DNA of 64,000 bases from Macrostomum hystrix (Eukaryota > Platyhelminthes > Macrostomidae), in the NCBI GenBank assembly GCA_950097015.1, contig CATNEN010000034.1, positions 5,598,501 to 5,662,500 on the forward strand. The letters are read 5' to 3'. Numbering within the stretch: the first letter of the stretch is position 1; every line of letters begins with the position of its first letter. The translations under genes and the position numbers were made by a program. This document shows positions 20,864-31,226 of this stretch, piece by piece. The notes under the pieces are model-generated. The model saw nothing but the letters and a program-made list of their open reading frames with translations, was not told the DNA's origin and ran no database searches.

Positions 20864-23800
20864 CCTACCATCGTTAAGTGTTCATGTTAATAGTTTGGTC
20901 GTTACTGCTTTAGTAGATACTGGTTGTTCGCGGTCCATCGTTTCTTCACGAGTTACTGGAGTTAAAAAACGTCCCGTTCACGAGAGGGTCACGATGATGA
21001 ATGGTGACTCAGCAGAATGTGAATGGGAGGCTGACGTTACTTTGTCTGTTCGAGGCCACCAATTACCAGTGCTGCGATGTATCGTTATGGACATCCTTCC
21101 TGGGTTCGATTTGCTGCTTGGGATGGATGCTATCAGCCGATTGGGCGGTGTCTCTGTGAAGCGAGATTGCCGCAGTGTCCGCTTCGGTATTGAAGAGCAG
21201 TCATTAGCGCTGGAGACTGCTGCGGTAGCCAAGGCTTTCTCAAAACCAAAGGCGGAGTCACCTGTGAGCTGTCCGGCAGGAGAGGTCGAGTCACCTGTGA
21301 GCTGTCCGGCAGGAGAGGTCGAGTCACCTGTGAGCTGTCCGGCAGGAGAGGTCGAGTCACCTGTGAGCTGTCCGGCAGAAGAGGTCGAGTCACCTGTGAG
21401 CTGTCCGACAGGAGAGGTCGAGTCACCTGTGAGCTGTCCGGCAGGAGAGGTCGAGTCACCTGTGAGCTGTCCGGCAGGAGAGGTCGAGTCACCTGTGAGC
21501 TGTCCGGCAAGAGGAGCGAGGCTTGCGAAAAATACTTTAACCGAGGCGTGCCTGGTGCTTGAGGAAAAAGACTTCTCTGCTAAGTTTATCGATGGAGAGT
21601 GGACAGTGGCATGGAAGTGGCTGGATGAGGACCCACTACTGTCAAATACGATAGCTCAATACCGAGTCCCACCAGAGGCGGTAGGCGAGTATGAGTCAGA
21701 GATAAAAGACTGGATTCAGCGAGGTTGGCTGCTACCGTTCGAAGGTGACAGTGACGGCGTCATCCCTCTGATGGCAGTGGTGCAGACCAACAAAGCAAAG
21801 GTGCGGCCTGTACTCGACTATCGCGAGTTGAACCAGTACGTGTCAAGCCACACCGCCGAAAGCGTCGTGTGCGGCGCCAAGCTCCGGGCCTGGCGGCGGC
21901 TCGGTGAGAATGCGAGTATCATCGACCTGCGGAAGGCCTACCTACAACTGCGATTGGACCCCAGTCTCTGGCGCTACCAAGTAGTGAGGTTCAAAGGCCG
22001 CCGTTACTGTCTCACCCGGTTAGGATTCGGACTCAACGTGGCGCCAAAAATTATGACGGCGGTTGTGAACAAAGTCCTGTCGATGGAAGACGACGTGCGT
22101 GAGGCCACGGACTCTTACATTGACGACATTATTGTGAACAATAGCAAGATTCCGAATGAACGCGTAACTGGGTTGCTTGCCCGGTTCGGGCTAGAAGCCA
22201 AGCCTCCTGAGAGCCTCATTGGGGGCCGCGTGCTCGGCCTCCGCGTCTACCGTCGAGAGGATGGGGTCATTTGCTGGAAACGAGACAATGTCCTCTCTCA
22301 GTTGAAAGGTCCAGCAACACGACGGCAACTATTCTCCTGGTGCGGCCAGCTAGTAGGCCATTTCCCCGTCGCCGCATGGCTGCGTGTCGCATGCAGCTAC
22401 TTGAAGCGGGTCACCAGCACAATCGCGTGGGACGCTATCGTCAGCGAGTCTGCCATGCGGATCGCCCAAGAAATCAGCGAAATGGTCCAGGAACGAGATC
22501 CTGTCGCTGGGGTGTGGACCGTTGACGAGACTTCGCGCTGTCGCGTCTGGTGCGACGCCAGCAGCATCGCCATTGGAGCCGTCATCGAATTTGGTGGCGT
22601 AATCGTGGAGGACGCCTCGTGGTTGCGAAAACAAGACGACGCTGCGCACATCAATCTTGCCGAACTTGAGGCGGTCCTCAAGGGTATCAACCTTGCCCTC
22701 GCTTGGGGTACGAGGAAAGTTGAAGTGTTGACTGATTCTGCAACCGTGCACGGCTGGCTCCAGTCTTTGATTGTCGGCGATAAGCCCGTGCGAGTCAAAG
22801 GTCTCGGTGAAGCTCTGGTTCGGAAACGGCTATCATTAATCCGAGACACGGCGTCGGAGTGCGAGCTCGAGCTACTGACATCGCTGGTGCCATCTTCAGC
22901 AAACAAGGCAGACGCACTGACGCGAGTACCGCAACAGTGGCTGCGCCAGCGGCCCTTCTGTGCAGTGGCGCTGCGCCCCGTTGACATGGATCTCCGTGCG
23001 TGCCACGAGAAGCACCACTTCGGGGTGGACAGGACGCTCTACCTGGCCAAACTGTGCTTCCCTGAACGTGAGGTACTGCGTGAAGAGGGTGAGCGCATCG
23101 TTGCAAACTGCATCCGATGCAAGTCCGTAGACCCTGCGCCGATGGTTTGGGACCATGGCAGACTCGAGGTGGATGCAAACTGGTGGCGCTTGGCCTGCGA
23201 CGTGACCCACTTTAAGGACGACCGCTATCTGTCCATTGTTGACTGCGGGCCGAGCAGATTCTCGCTGTGGCGAAAACTCACCGACGAGCGGACAGCGTCA
23301 ATTACCGGGATACTCGTGCAGGTGTTCCGAGAGCGGGGCCCTCCCTGGCAGCTGCTTCTGGACAATTCACCGACCTTCCGCTCCGCTGAGGTCCGTGCGT
23401 TTTGTGAGGCTTGGGGAGTGCAGCTCCTCTTCCGTTGCGCTCAACGGCCGTCAGGCAACGGAATAGTCGAGCGCAATCATCGGACGATTAAGCGGATGGC
23501 AGCCAGAACCGGAAAGGACGTACTGGAAATGGTGTTCTGGTACAACATGGCTCCAAAGGATGGCACTCGCAAGGACAGCGTGCCCAGCAGAATGGTCAGC
23601 ACCTATGACTGGAAGCCGCCAACTGTGTCTCTCCCTGAGGCCTTGGAGACCTTGGAGGCAAACCCCACCCTGCCAGTGGGAACAGAAGTGTTTGTTAAAC
23701 CGCCGGCCGTCAGATGCACCGACGAGTGGCCTAGGGGACGCGTGACGGGCCAGGGACAAGGGTCTACGGTGGAGGTCGATGGCCTTCCCCGTCACGTAGC

Positions 23801-23924
23801 TGACGTCCGCCCGGCACCAGACACGCAACCGCAGCCTCCTGGGGTGGAGCGAGCTGTCGAGCGGGATGCCGAACCACGACGGTCTAATAGGGTGAAGTCG
23901 GCGCCGGTCCGTTACGAACCTTGA
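20808..23924 (+). CDS. pol: Pol polyprotein (protease, RT, RNase H, integrase), expressed by -1 frameshift
   Basis: This is the -1 frame from the slippery site to TGA 23922-23924, about 1,038 residues. Order: retropepsin with DTG at 20916-20924; an eight-copy 11-residue linker repeat (21255-21510); reverse transcriptase with VRPVLDYRELN and the catalytic YIDD at 22116-22127; RNase H (VWCDASS, then LAELEAV, then LTDSATVHGWL); integrase with an HHCC-type zinc motif (CHEKHHFG ... CIRC, about 23001-23115) and a DD35E core (D in VTHF, D in LLLDNS, E in GIVERNH; 35 residues between the last two), plus a C-terminal basic tail. This order is that of Ty3/gypsy (also BEL/Pao). The family assignment needs a tree. 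No stops or frameshifts are seen. There is no env frame. Confidence 0.9.
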   Translation, partial: RVMEARNVCANGLPCAPAHLPSLSVHVNSLVVTALVDTGCSRSIVSSRVTGVKKRPVHERVTMMNGDSAECEWEADVTLSVRGHQLPVLRCIVMDILPGFDLLLGMDAISRLGGVSVKRDCRSVRFGIEEQSLALETAAVAKAFSKPKAESPVSCPAGEVESPVSCPAGEVESPVSCPAGEVESPVSCPAEEVESPVSCPTGEVESPVSCPAGEVESPVSCPAGEVESPVSCPARGARLAKNTLTEACLVLEEKDFSAKFIDGEWTVAWKWLDEDPLLSNTIAQYRVPPEAVGEYESEIKDWIQRGWLLPFEGDSDGVIPLMAVVQTNKAKVRPVLDYRELNQYVSSHTAESVVCGAKLRAWRRLGENASIIDLRKAYLQLRLDPSLWRYQVVRFKGRRYCLTRLGFGLNVAPKIMTAVVNKVLSMEDDVREATDSYIDDIIVNNSKIPNERVTGLLARFGLEAKPPESLIGGRVLGLRVYRREDGVICWKRDNVLSQLKGPATRRQLFSWCGQLVGHFPVAAWLRVACSYLKRVTSTIAWDAIVSESAMRIAQEISEMVQERDPVAGVWTVDETSRCRVWCDASSIAIGAVIEFGGVIVEDASWLRKQDDAAHINLAELEAVLKGINLALAWGTRKVEVLTDSATVHGWLQSLIVGDKPVRVKGLGEALVRKRLSLIRDTASECELELLTSLVPSSANKADALTRVPQQWLRQRPFCAVALRPVDMDLRACHEKHHFGVDRTLYLAKLCFPEREVLREEGERIVANCIRCKSVDPAPMVWDHGRLEVDANWWRLACDVTHFKDDRYLSIVDCGPSRFSLWRKLTDERTASITGILVQVFRERGPPWQLLLDNSPTFRSAEVRAFCEAWGVQLLFRCAQRPSGNGIVERNHRTIKRMAARTGKDVLEMVFWYNMAPKDGTRKDSVPSRMVSTYDWKPPTVSLPEALETLEANPTLPVGTEVFVKPPAVRCTDEWPRGRVTGQGQGSTVEVDGLPRHVADVRPAPDTQPQPPGVERAVERDAEPRRSNRVKSAPVRYEP
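21255..21510 (+). repeat. 33-bp in-frame tandem repeat inside pol (8 copies)
   Basis: Eight units encode ESPVSC-P(A/T)-(G/E)EV, 11 residues each, between the protease and RT domains. The last unit is truncated and runs into basic residues. Copies differ by only a few bases. Confidence 0.92.
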
Positions 23925-23953
23925 TCTCTTGTGATCCGGAGATCAGGGGGTGA

Positions 23954-24138
23954 TGTGTTGTACTTTTATGTGTTGTACTTTCATTATATAGAAACTAGTA
24001 TTTGACCGTTGCAGCTAAATATCCCATAGACAATTCGTTCTACCTGTTTGTTTGCGAGGACCGCGTTAAGAGTGTTTGCGGCTCTAGCTTTCGTGCTAAC
24101 CCCGGGCTTTGCTATCTACACAAATACATTAGACCACA
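23954..24138 (+). repeat. 3' LTR
   Basis: 185 bp, matching the 5' LTR apart from a 2-bp indel (ttttatg against ttttatatg). It is preceded by the purine tract gatcaggggg and followed by GTACT. Confidence 0.92.
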
Positions 24139-25569
24139 GTACTCCTGTGTGATTCAGTTGTGTACTCCTGTGTGATTCAGTTGTGTACTCCTGTGTGATT
24201 CAGTTGTCTGCACCTCTGTAATTCAGTTGTGTACTCCTGTGTGATTCAGTTGTGTACTCCTGTGTGATTCAGTTGTGTACTCCTGTGTGATTCAGTTGTG
24301 TACTCCTGTGTGATTCAGTTGTGTACTCCTGTGTGATTCAGTTGTGTACTCCTGTGTGATTCAGTTGTGTACTCCTGTGTGATTCAGTTGTGTACTCCTG
24401 TGTGATTCAGTTGTCTGCACCTCTGTAATTCAGTTGTGTACTCCTGTGTGATTCAGTTGTGTACTCCTGTGTGATTCAGTTGTGTACTCCTATGTGATTC
24501 AGTTGTGTACTCCTGTGTGATTCAGTTGTGTACTCCTGTGTGATTAAGTTGTGTACTCCTGTGTGATTAAGTTGTGTACTCCTGTGTGATTCAGTTGTGT
24601 ACTCCTGTGTGATTAAGTTGTGTACTCCTGTGTGATTCAGTTGTGTACTCCTGTGTGATTCAGTTGTGTACTCCTGTGTGATTCAGTTGTGTACTCCTGT
24701 GTGATTCAGTTGTCTACTCCTGTGTGATTCAGTTGTGTACTCCTGTGTGATTCAGTTGTGTACTCCTGTGTGATTCAGTTGTGTACTCCTGTGTGATTCA
24801 GTTGTGTACTCCTGTGTGATTCAGTTGTGTACTCCTGTGTGATTCAGTTGTGTACTCCTGTGTGATTCAGTTGACTACTCCTGTGTGATTCAGTTGTGTA
24901 CTCCTGTGTGATTCAGTTGTGTACTCCTGTGTGATTAAGTTATCTACTCCTGTGTGATTCAGTTGTGTACTCCTGTGTGATTCAGTTGTATACTCCTGTG
25001 TGATTCAGTTGTGTACTCCTGTGTGATTCAGTTGTGTACTCCTGTGTGATTCAGTTGTGTACTCCTGTGTGATTAAGTTATCTACTCCTGTGTGATTCAG
25101 TTGTGTACTCCTGTGTGATTCAGTTGTGTACTCCTGTGTGATTCAGTTGTCTGCACCTCTGTAATTCAGTTGTGTACTCCTGTGTGATTCAGTTGTGTAC
25201 TCCTGTGTGATTCAGTTGTGTACTCCTGTGTGATTCAGTTGTGCACTCCTGTGTGATTCAGTTGTGTACTCCTGTGTGATTCAGTTGTCTGCACCTCTGT
25301 AATTCAGTTGTGTACTCCTGTGTGATTCAGTTGTGCACTCCTGTGTGATTCAGTTGTGCACTCCTGTGTGATTCAGTTGTGTACTCCTGTGTGATTAAGT
25401 TGTGTACTCCTGTGTGATTCAGTTGTGTACTCCTGTGTGATTAAGTTGTGTACTCCTGTGTGATTCAGTTGTGCACTCCTGTGTGATTCAGTTGTGTACT
25501 CCTGTGTGATTCAGTTGTGCACTCCTGTGTGATTCAGTTGTCTTCTCCTGTGTGATTCAGTTGTGTACT
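24139..25569 (+). repeat. 23-bp satellite array, right part (~62 copies)
   Basis: Continuation of the same 23-bp unit, with the ctgcacctctgtaattcagtt variant at about 24207, 24413, 25149 and 25287. It ends in ...cagttgtgtacttttatgttg. The first five bases (GTACT) are the right target duplication. Confidence 0.95.
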
Positions 25570-26366
25570 TTTATGTTGTCTGCTTACCATTTTTCAGAGC
25601 CATTTTACTTACGTGGCTGAATGCTCTGATAAATATCATTTATCAGATCCTAACACGTCAGTGTTAGGTTATCGAATAGAGATTAGTGTGAAATATTTTA
25701 AGGCTCAGCTGGTCAAAATGCCTGAAATTTTAGTTGTTTATCGAAGGCCACCAGATAAATAAATAAAGAACAATTACTACTTAAAGTAGTATACAAAGCA
25801 GATGTGCTTTGAATTGTGCAGAATTATAGCTAATTGCTAATTATTGTCTATTAGACTGATCATATGGTACGACATCGTGGCACAAAATAGACAATTAGTT
25901 ATGTTCTCGTAACTTTACCAAAGCCAGAGTCAGATCAAGCGTCCTATTTTTAGTGTAATAAACCAATATAGAGAAGCGGAATGTCCTTAAGATCAGTTAG
26001 GAAATTGTGATTTAAAACTTGGGCGGACAGGCAGCGCAAAATATAAAAGTGTTTAACTTTTAAACTAAATGCAAGAGGCGGGGAGCTTTCAGCAAGAAGT
26101 CTATTGTTATATAGCAGTGGGCGAATAAAGTTCAATGATTTGAAAAAAGCTATAGTGCTGCGAACGGAAAGTACACGTATTTAACGTGAAAAAGTCATTT
26201 ACAAAACAAGACTTTTGCAGCAAGGTTAAAACAAATTAGCGAACAAGAAGAGGACTGTTCTTATATAGCAGCATGCATGCGACAAGTTTTTGTGGGTGTT
26301 ATAACAAGCTTGGAATTAAGCAGCTGTAGGCTACACGGCTGGTGCACCTAATTACATCGTCCGTAT
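25570..26366. other. Non-coding stretch
   Basis: AT-rich sequence between the satellite and the hAT MITE; nothing recognised. Confidence 0.45.
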
Positions 26367-26374
26367 TTATATAT

Positions 26375-26793
26375 CAGGGGTAGGCAAACTTATTTGCTGG
26401 CGGGCCAAAGAGAGAACCTATAAGACGGCAGCGGGCCGCATTGAATGTATAAATATGAGATAGGAGAGAGATGAGACACGGGAGAGATGAGACACGGGAG
26501 AGATTAGACACGGGAGAGATAAGACAGGGGAGAGATTAGACACGGGAGAGATGAGACACAGGAGAGATTAGACACGGGAGAGATTAGACATGGGAGAGAT
26601 TAGACACGGGAGAGATAAGACACGGAAGAGATTAGACACGAGAGCGATGAGACACGGGAGAGATTAGACACGAGAGAGATTAGACACGAGAGAGATGAAA
26701 CAGGACACTGTAGATGTCAGAAGGGGCAACGGGCCGGATTTGGGAGCTTCGAGGGCCGCATCTGGCCCGCGGGCCGGAGTTTGCCGACCCCTG
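26375..26793. mobile_element. hAT-type MITE with internal minisatellite
   Basis: The 419-bp element has terminal inverted repeats caggggtaggcaaact and agtttgccgacccctg (one mismatch) and a perfect 8-bp target duplication TTATATAT (26367-26374, 26794-26801). The CAGGGGTCGGCAAACT-type end and 8-bp duplication are typical of hAT elements. There is no transposase. Subterminal GC-rich blocks (gcgggcc, gggccgcat) flank a purine-rich minisatellite. Confidence 0.9.
26457..26700 (+). repeat. 16-bp purine-rich minisatellite (~15 copies)
   Basis: Unit gacacgggagagatta and variants (atga, ataa ends; cagggg, cacagg), entirely inside the hAT MITE. Confidence 0.9.
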
Positions 26794-26801
26794 TTATATA
26801 T

Positions 26802-27509
26802 GGTAAAAAATTATAAACATGCTTTGCCGAGATGCTCATTATTACGGCACAAATTGTTTTTTGACTATACGGTCATAAACTAGGATTTTAGCCGAAATTA
26901 AAATGGCTTTGGAAATTAGGCGACGCACTCATTTTGTTGGTACATTTGTATAAGGTCTGTCGATATTCGAAACAACTTCGCGCATATCGAAACTTAAACT
27001 TTGTTCTAAGTGTTAACTTGTTTCAGTTGAGAAATCGGCTCCGTTATTAGCAAAAACTCGTTAGTTTTCTTCGCTTACCAATTTGCGAGCTTTCAGGTTT
27101 AAATAAGGGACTAGTCAGGGAATATGCTAAAGAGTGTAGATAGCAAGTGATAAGAGGGTTAACAAAGCATATAGGAAATTTGTAGCTTTGAGAAATAATA
27201 TCAGCAATCAAACAAAGTATAGTTATAGTTTAGATTAGTTGGAGATTTCACGAAATTAAATTCGGAAACTAAATCTTTCGGAAATGAAAGATACGTAAAG
27301 TATTGATTAGAAAGCTATTCCATGGCTGACAGGTCTCGGTCGGTTGCGGTCTATGTGTTCCATCAAGTTCTACCCTGGATATGGTCAACCAGTCCAAGTA
27401 TTTTTGGATGCCTTGACCTATAGTCTAAATTCAGTTAGACTATCTGTGTCTGTGCAAGGCTGCATGAATTTGTAATGACTACGAGTACGAGTAGTGCTTA
27501 AGAATAGCA
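26802..27509. other. Non-coding stretch
   Basis: AT-rich spacer; no gene recognised. It presumably holds the 3' flank of G5. Confidence 0.4.
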
Positions 27510-27979
27510 TCAGGCTAAGTATTCTTTGCGCTGCGAACCGGTTTCGCAGTTCCACACTGATTGTAGCGGCGGTGTTGGCTCTGAGTTCAGCGGAGCTGCT
27601 GTCCCGCTAACCGGTCGGTAGATTGGCTGGTTGCCGCGCCGGTTGACGAGCGGGTTGCCGCTCTGCTCGCGTCTCTCGCGCTCCTTATTATCCTGGCGCC
27701 GACGATGACGCCTAACCAGGAAAAATATAACAATGCAAAGCACAACAATAGCGATAATCACCACCAGGGGTATGACCACAACAATTTTTAGATCCGCTGC
27801 GCCCAAGGAAATCCGGCGTATCGCATATGTCATTCTTCCAGCCAGGTAGGCACTGGCAGAATAGCTTGCCGTGTGGCATCCTTCTGCAGTAGCCGCCCTC
27901 CTGGCAGTAGCTGTGCAGCTGGAGTCGCAAGCCTCTCACGCTCATCCACTGTGCAGTTAGTTACTCCGTAGTCGGACAT
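27510..27979 (-). pseudogene. EGF-family single-span membrane protein G5, two frame breaks
   Basis: From the ATG at 27979 the frame reads MSDYGVTNCTVDERE, carrying the family NCT sequon with the first cysteine. The rest of the EGF module (YCQEGGYCRRMPHGKLFCQC..WKNDIC) lies in a second frame: the gap between cysteines 1 and 2 is 46 nt where G3 and G4 have 48. The membrane span (KIVVVIPLVVIIAIVVLCIVIFF) and long tail (RRHRRRQDNKERERR, NPLVNRRGNQPIYRPV, Pro-rich end) are in a third frame, shifted near the CDTPDF motif shared with G3 (NEPDF). All six cysteines and the span remain recognisable, so decay is recent or these are sequence errors. The tail is longer than in G3 and G4. Confidence 0.6.
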
Positions 27980-28978
27980 TGATTTACTTGTGTGATGCGA
28001 ATGCGATACTGCAAGCTGTCTTCTAGGCAGCAGCTGGTTTATTCTGGCCGCTTAGCCTCTATGGATTCGCCTTGCTCTAGCTAATACTAATAGATCTGAA
28101 GCGTATGAGCCTTTCGTTGTATACTGTTTCTCGCTTTGTAAGGCAATGAAGACTGCCGGTCTTTTCTTGAGTAAAAAAAGCAGAATGAGGTGGTAATTTC
28201 AGGAGGGTCTTCTCAATTTGAGAAAATGAGCGTCACAATGGCTTCGTCGATAAAAAGGCCTGCATTGTGCGCACAGGTTAACTATTGTACAGTCGCCAGT
28301 GTTCATGGGCATGGCATGTTCTCTGTCTCTGCCAACCCAACCTCCCCTATAGCTTTCAAGGGACATTGCGACAGCGAGGAAAGGAACGGAAAACGCGCCC
28401 ACCCACCAACAAGCCCACCCCACACCTCAGCCTACACGTTGGATTGAACTCTACCCGTGCCCGGTTGAAATTCGTCTCCAATGTTTAGAGGCGAGACGAG
28501 ACAAGCAGCATTCATTGCCAAATAGAAGATAGTGGGTGGGCATTGTATGTTCTTATGCTCGTTTATGTGGTATTTTTGGGTCTGGTGAGGGAAATGCCTT
28601 TTTGCTGACTCACTTTTAAAATAAATCCATACAGGGCACTCAAAGGACAATGGCAATTATATATCCCTATACTAAAATTCAAAACTATCTATATCTATAT
28701 ATATTTATTTATTTACTATAAGTTAGCAAACACTAAAATAATATTATATATACATATTTGAATTGCATAATTAACCAATGTTGCAGTTACGAATATCCCT
28801 GCGTACTATAGTATGCTTTCTTTGGCATTTAACATGCCAGATTTTTCTCATTATTTTGTAACACAATTATTACATAATGTAGGTGAAACTTTAAAGCCGC
28901 AGAAAAATATAGTGCAAACGGGAAAATATGCAAGATAACTTAGTATCTGGCAAAGATCGTATACTCCTTATGTATATA
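27980..28978. other. Non-coding stretch upstream of G5
   Basis: No supported gene; open frames near 28190-28660 overlap on both strands and lack context. AT-rich tracts precede the Helentron array. Confidence 0.4.
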
Positions 28979-29215
28979 CTAGCTTTTTTTGCCCGTTGTT
29001 TTTGGGGCAGAAATTTAAAGCAAAGCAGTAAGCAATTCACGTCTCTGTATTAACTTTATAGTGAAGGTCACCATTTATTTATTTACTGCATTAATGAAAA
29101 GTGAAGAGTTTGTTTAAGGGCGTTTTAAGTAAAAAATAAGTGAAAAGTTTGTCCAAAAAGCCCCCTCTTGATTACTTCTTTAGAAACATGTCTCTTAGCC
29201 ACTCCTCTATACAGT

Positions 29216-29490
29216 CAGTGGCAGATCCAGGAATTTTGTTTTGGGGCGGTCTGTCAGGGGAGCGCCATGAGAATCACAGAGGGGGTGCCAGCGGCCGAAA
29301 AAGGGCGCCAGGAGCCAAGAAAGGGCGCCAGCGGCTGAAAAACGGGAGCCAGCGGCTGAAAAAGGGGCGCCAGCGGCCGAAAAGGGGCGCCAGTGCTGCG
29401 ACTGGCGCCCCTGGTGGGGGCATCTTATTCCCATGATTAAAATTTAGGGGGGCGACTGCCCCCCCGCCCCCCCCCCTAAATCTGCCTCTG
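29216..29490. mobile_element. Nested hAT MITE, copy in unit 1
   Basis: TIRs cagtggcagatccagg and cctaaatctgcctctg, with 8-bp duplication TATACAGT at 29208-29215 and 29491-29498. The interior has about five GC-rich ~20-bp repeats (gccagcggccgaaaaaggg type) and a C-run. Confidence 0.85.
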
Positions 29491-29642
29491 TATACAGTAT
29501 GCATGTACACGCGTATACATAAGGAAAATAGCCATGGCATAACAATAACAATGTCAAAGAAACAAAATTAAACTGTTTCAGAGTTCAGAGTTAGACAGGT
29601 CAAGGTCAATTCGTGACTACTTTTCTATTAATTGCTTGCGAG

Positions 29643-30612
29643 TCACCTCAAGGCCTGGGGATACACCACATTCTTCGTTCTTCCCCTTGGTGCGAAAATG
29701 AATAGGCCAGCTGGAGTTCCAACACGGGAGCAGGCGACATAAAGCTGCCCATGCGAGAAGCAAGGAGTCTCCAGGTTGATGCCAGCCACCTTCAGCGACT
29801 GTCCCTGAGCCTTGTTAATAGTCATCGCAAAGCACACTCTCACAGGGAACTGCAGTCGCTTGAACTGAAATGGCAGGTCCGTGGGGATAATTGGAATCTG
29901 GGGAACGAACACAGACTCTCCTCTGCCAGATCCAGTCATTATCGTGGCCTCAATCACGTGTGGGAAGAGCCGCCTGACTATCAGTCTGGTGCCGTTACAC
30001 AGCCTTGGCGCATTCAGGTTGCGGAGGAGCATAATTGGTGCCCCAACTTTCAGCTGCAAGTTGTGCGATGGAGTTCCAGGAGGATCTAGAGAGTTCAGAA
30101 ACTCAACAGGATACTCCACAGCGGTGTCATCAGTCAACGTTGTATCAATTGACTTGTAGGTGAAAACTGCACCTGGCAACTCCTGAAGCAGTTGGTAGTT
30201 AATTTCGTTGGCGGCATCATTTCTAGGACACAGAATTGCCCTCTCTGACAGCCAGTCAACGTCAGCATATCGAACCATCAGGTTCGGGTAAACTTTTGCC
30301 TTGAGCTCCTGCACTGACTGCACAATGGTTCCGATTGTAGCGATCGATGACTGCCCATCCTCGGTGCTAATCTCCAGCAGACCATTGCCGATTCGCAATA
30401 GATTGGCAGAGAACTCATGAGCTGTTTCGTCTCCTTGAATTGTAGCTCTCATGTTTGTTCGTACAGGTGCAACTTCACAACCGATGGCCACAGGTGAGAT
30501 GATTTTAGGCAAGCATTAATCTCATCAGCAGGAGTGCCACGAGGAATCACAGGCAGCGTCTGTCTAAAGTCTCCAGACAGCAGCAGAGTGACACCACCCA
30601 TCAGTTGATCGC
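29643..30612 (-). pseudogene. Helitron Pif1-like helicase, C-terminal fragment (unit 1)
   Basis: Carries helicase motifs GDFRQTLPV, TNMRA, APIMLLRNLN..LCNGTRL, MTINKAQGQS and YVACSRV, ending PQALR and a stop. Compared with unit 2, two extra bases at about 30464 (gttcgtacagg against gttcgtagg) break the frame after VVKLHL. The Walker A half is missing. A helicase of this type unwinds DNA during rolling-circle-like transposition; this fragment cannot. Confidence 0.8.
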
Positions 30613-31226
30613 CAGCCTCTCTCTTTCTTCTATCCCAGGCTGGCTGGAGAGAAATATCGCCCTGCGCACTGTGACGCCACCGCACTCAGTCTCAGTGCTG
30701 CTTGGGGGCCAGTAGACAGTCTAGGGGTTTGGGCTGTGTACATTCACGGCTTGAAATACAATGTACAGTCTGGGGCTTCGGCGCCCGGGGAAGGGAGGGG
30801 GTGGCTGTAATAAAATTTGGCCCGCAGAGTGGCGGAGGGGAGTTGGGGTGGCTGTCCTCGGAAAACAAAAAGTGACTCACTTTGAGATGATGCAGCTTTG
30901 CTCTGGATTGAGTAGAGATGTTCAAAATTGACAGCATTGTTGGAAAACATGTAAAGTGTAAGTGGATCAAATTTGGAGAAAATCTGACAAAGTGGGGCGA
31001 CGATATGTCGAATTGAGTGATTTTTTGACGATTTTTGAGCAGTTTTTTGCACTTTTGAGCAGGAAGGAAATGATTTTTCGGGAATTTGAGTAGCCTATTG
31101 CACTCAGCGTAGGTGGTTTTAGGTATGTGCAAAGTTTGGTGCGATTTGGTTGAGCGGTTTCGGCGTCTATAAAGACAAAAGGTTGCACACAGACAGACAG
31201 ACAGACAGAGTTTTCACTTTTATATA

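Larger units (their letters stand above)
19894..24138 (+). mobile_element. Full-length LTR retrotransposon (Ty3/gypsy-like order PR-RT-RH-IN)
   Basis: The 4,245-bp element has 187- and 185-bp LTRs, a gag frame and an overlapping pol frame, a polypurine tract (aggggg) just before the 3' LTR, and a 5-bp target duplication. The LTRs start TGTGTTG and end ACCACA, and the only clear difference I see between them is one AT dinucleotide, so the insertion is recent. The coding frames look undamaged. No TGG-type primer-binding site follows the 5' LTR, and the gag ATG is only 23 nt from the LTR. The priming mode is therefore unclear. Confidence 0.93.
28979..31226 (-). mobile_element. Helentron-like unit 1 (C-terminal helicase form)
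   Basis: Contains, left to right: the terminal block, the nested hAT MITE, the C-terminal helicase fragment, and the left-hand conserved module (gccagcctctctctttc ... cagacagacag). It is the only unit where the C-terminal fragment extends up to the GDFRQTLPV motif. Confidence 0.75.

Noticed and set aside
18484-25569. CRISPR-like array (regular short repeats)
   Set aside because: The repeats are directly contiguous 23-bp units without unique spacers, in an animal genome. This is a satellite.
29140-29540. Open frames across the GC-rich nested MITE, repeated in other units
   Set aside because: They overlap on both strands, follow the MITE's short repeats, and have no protein features.
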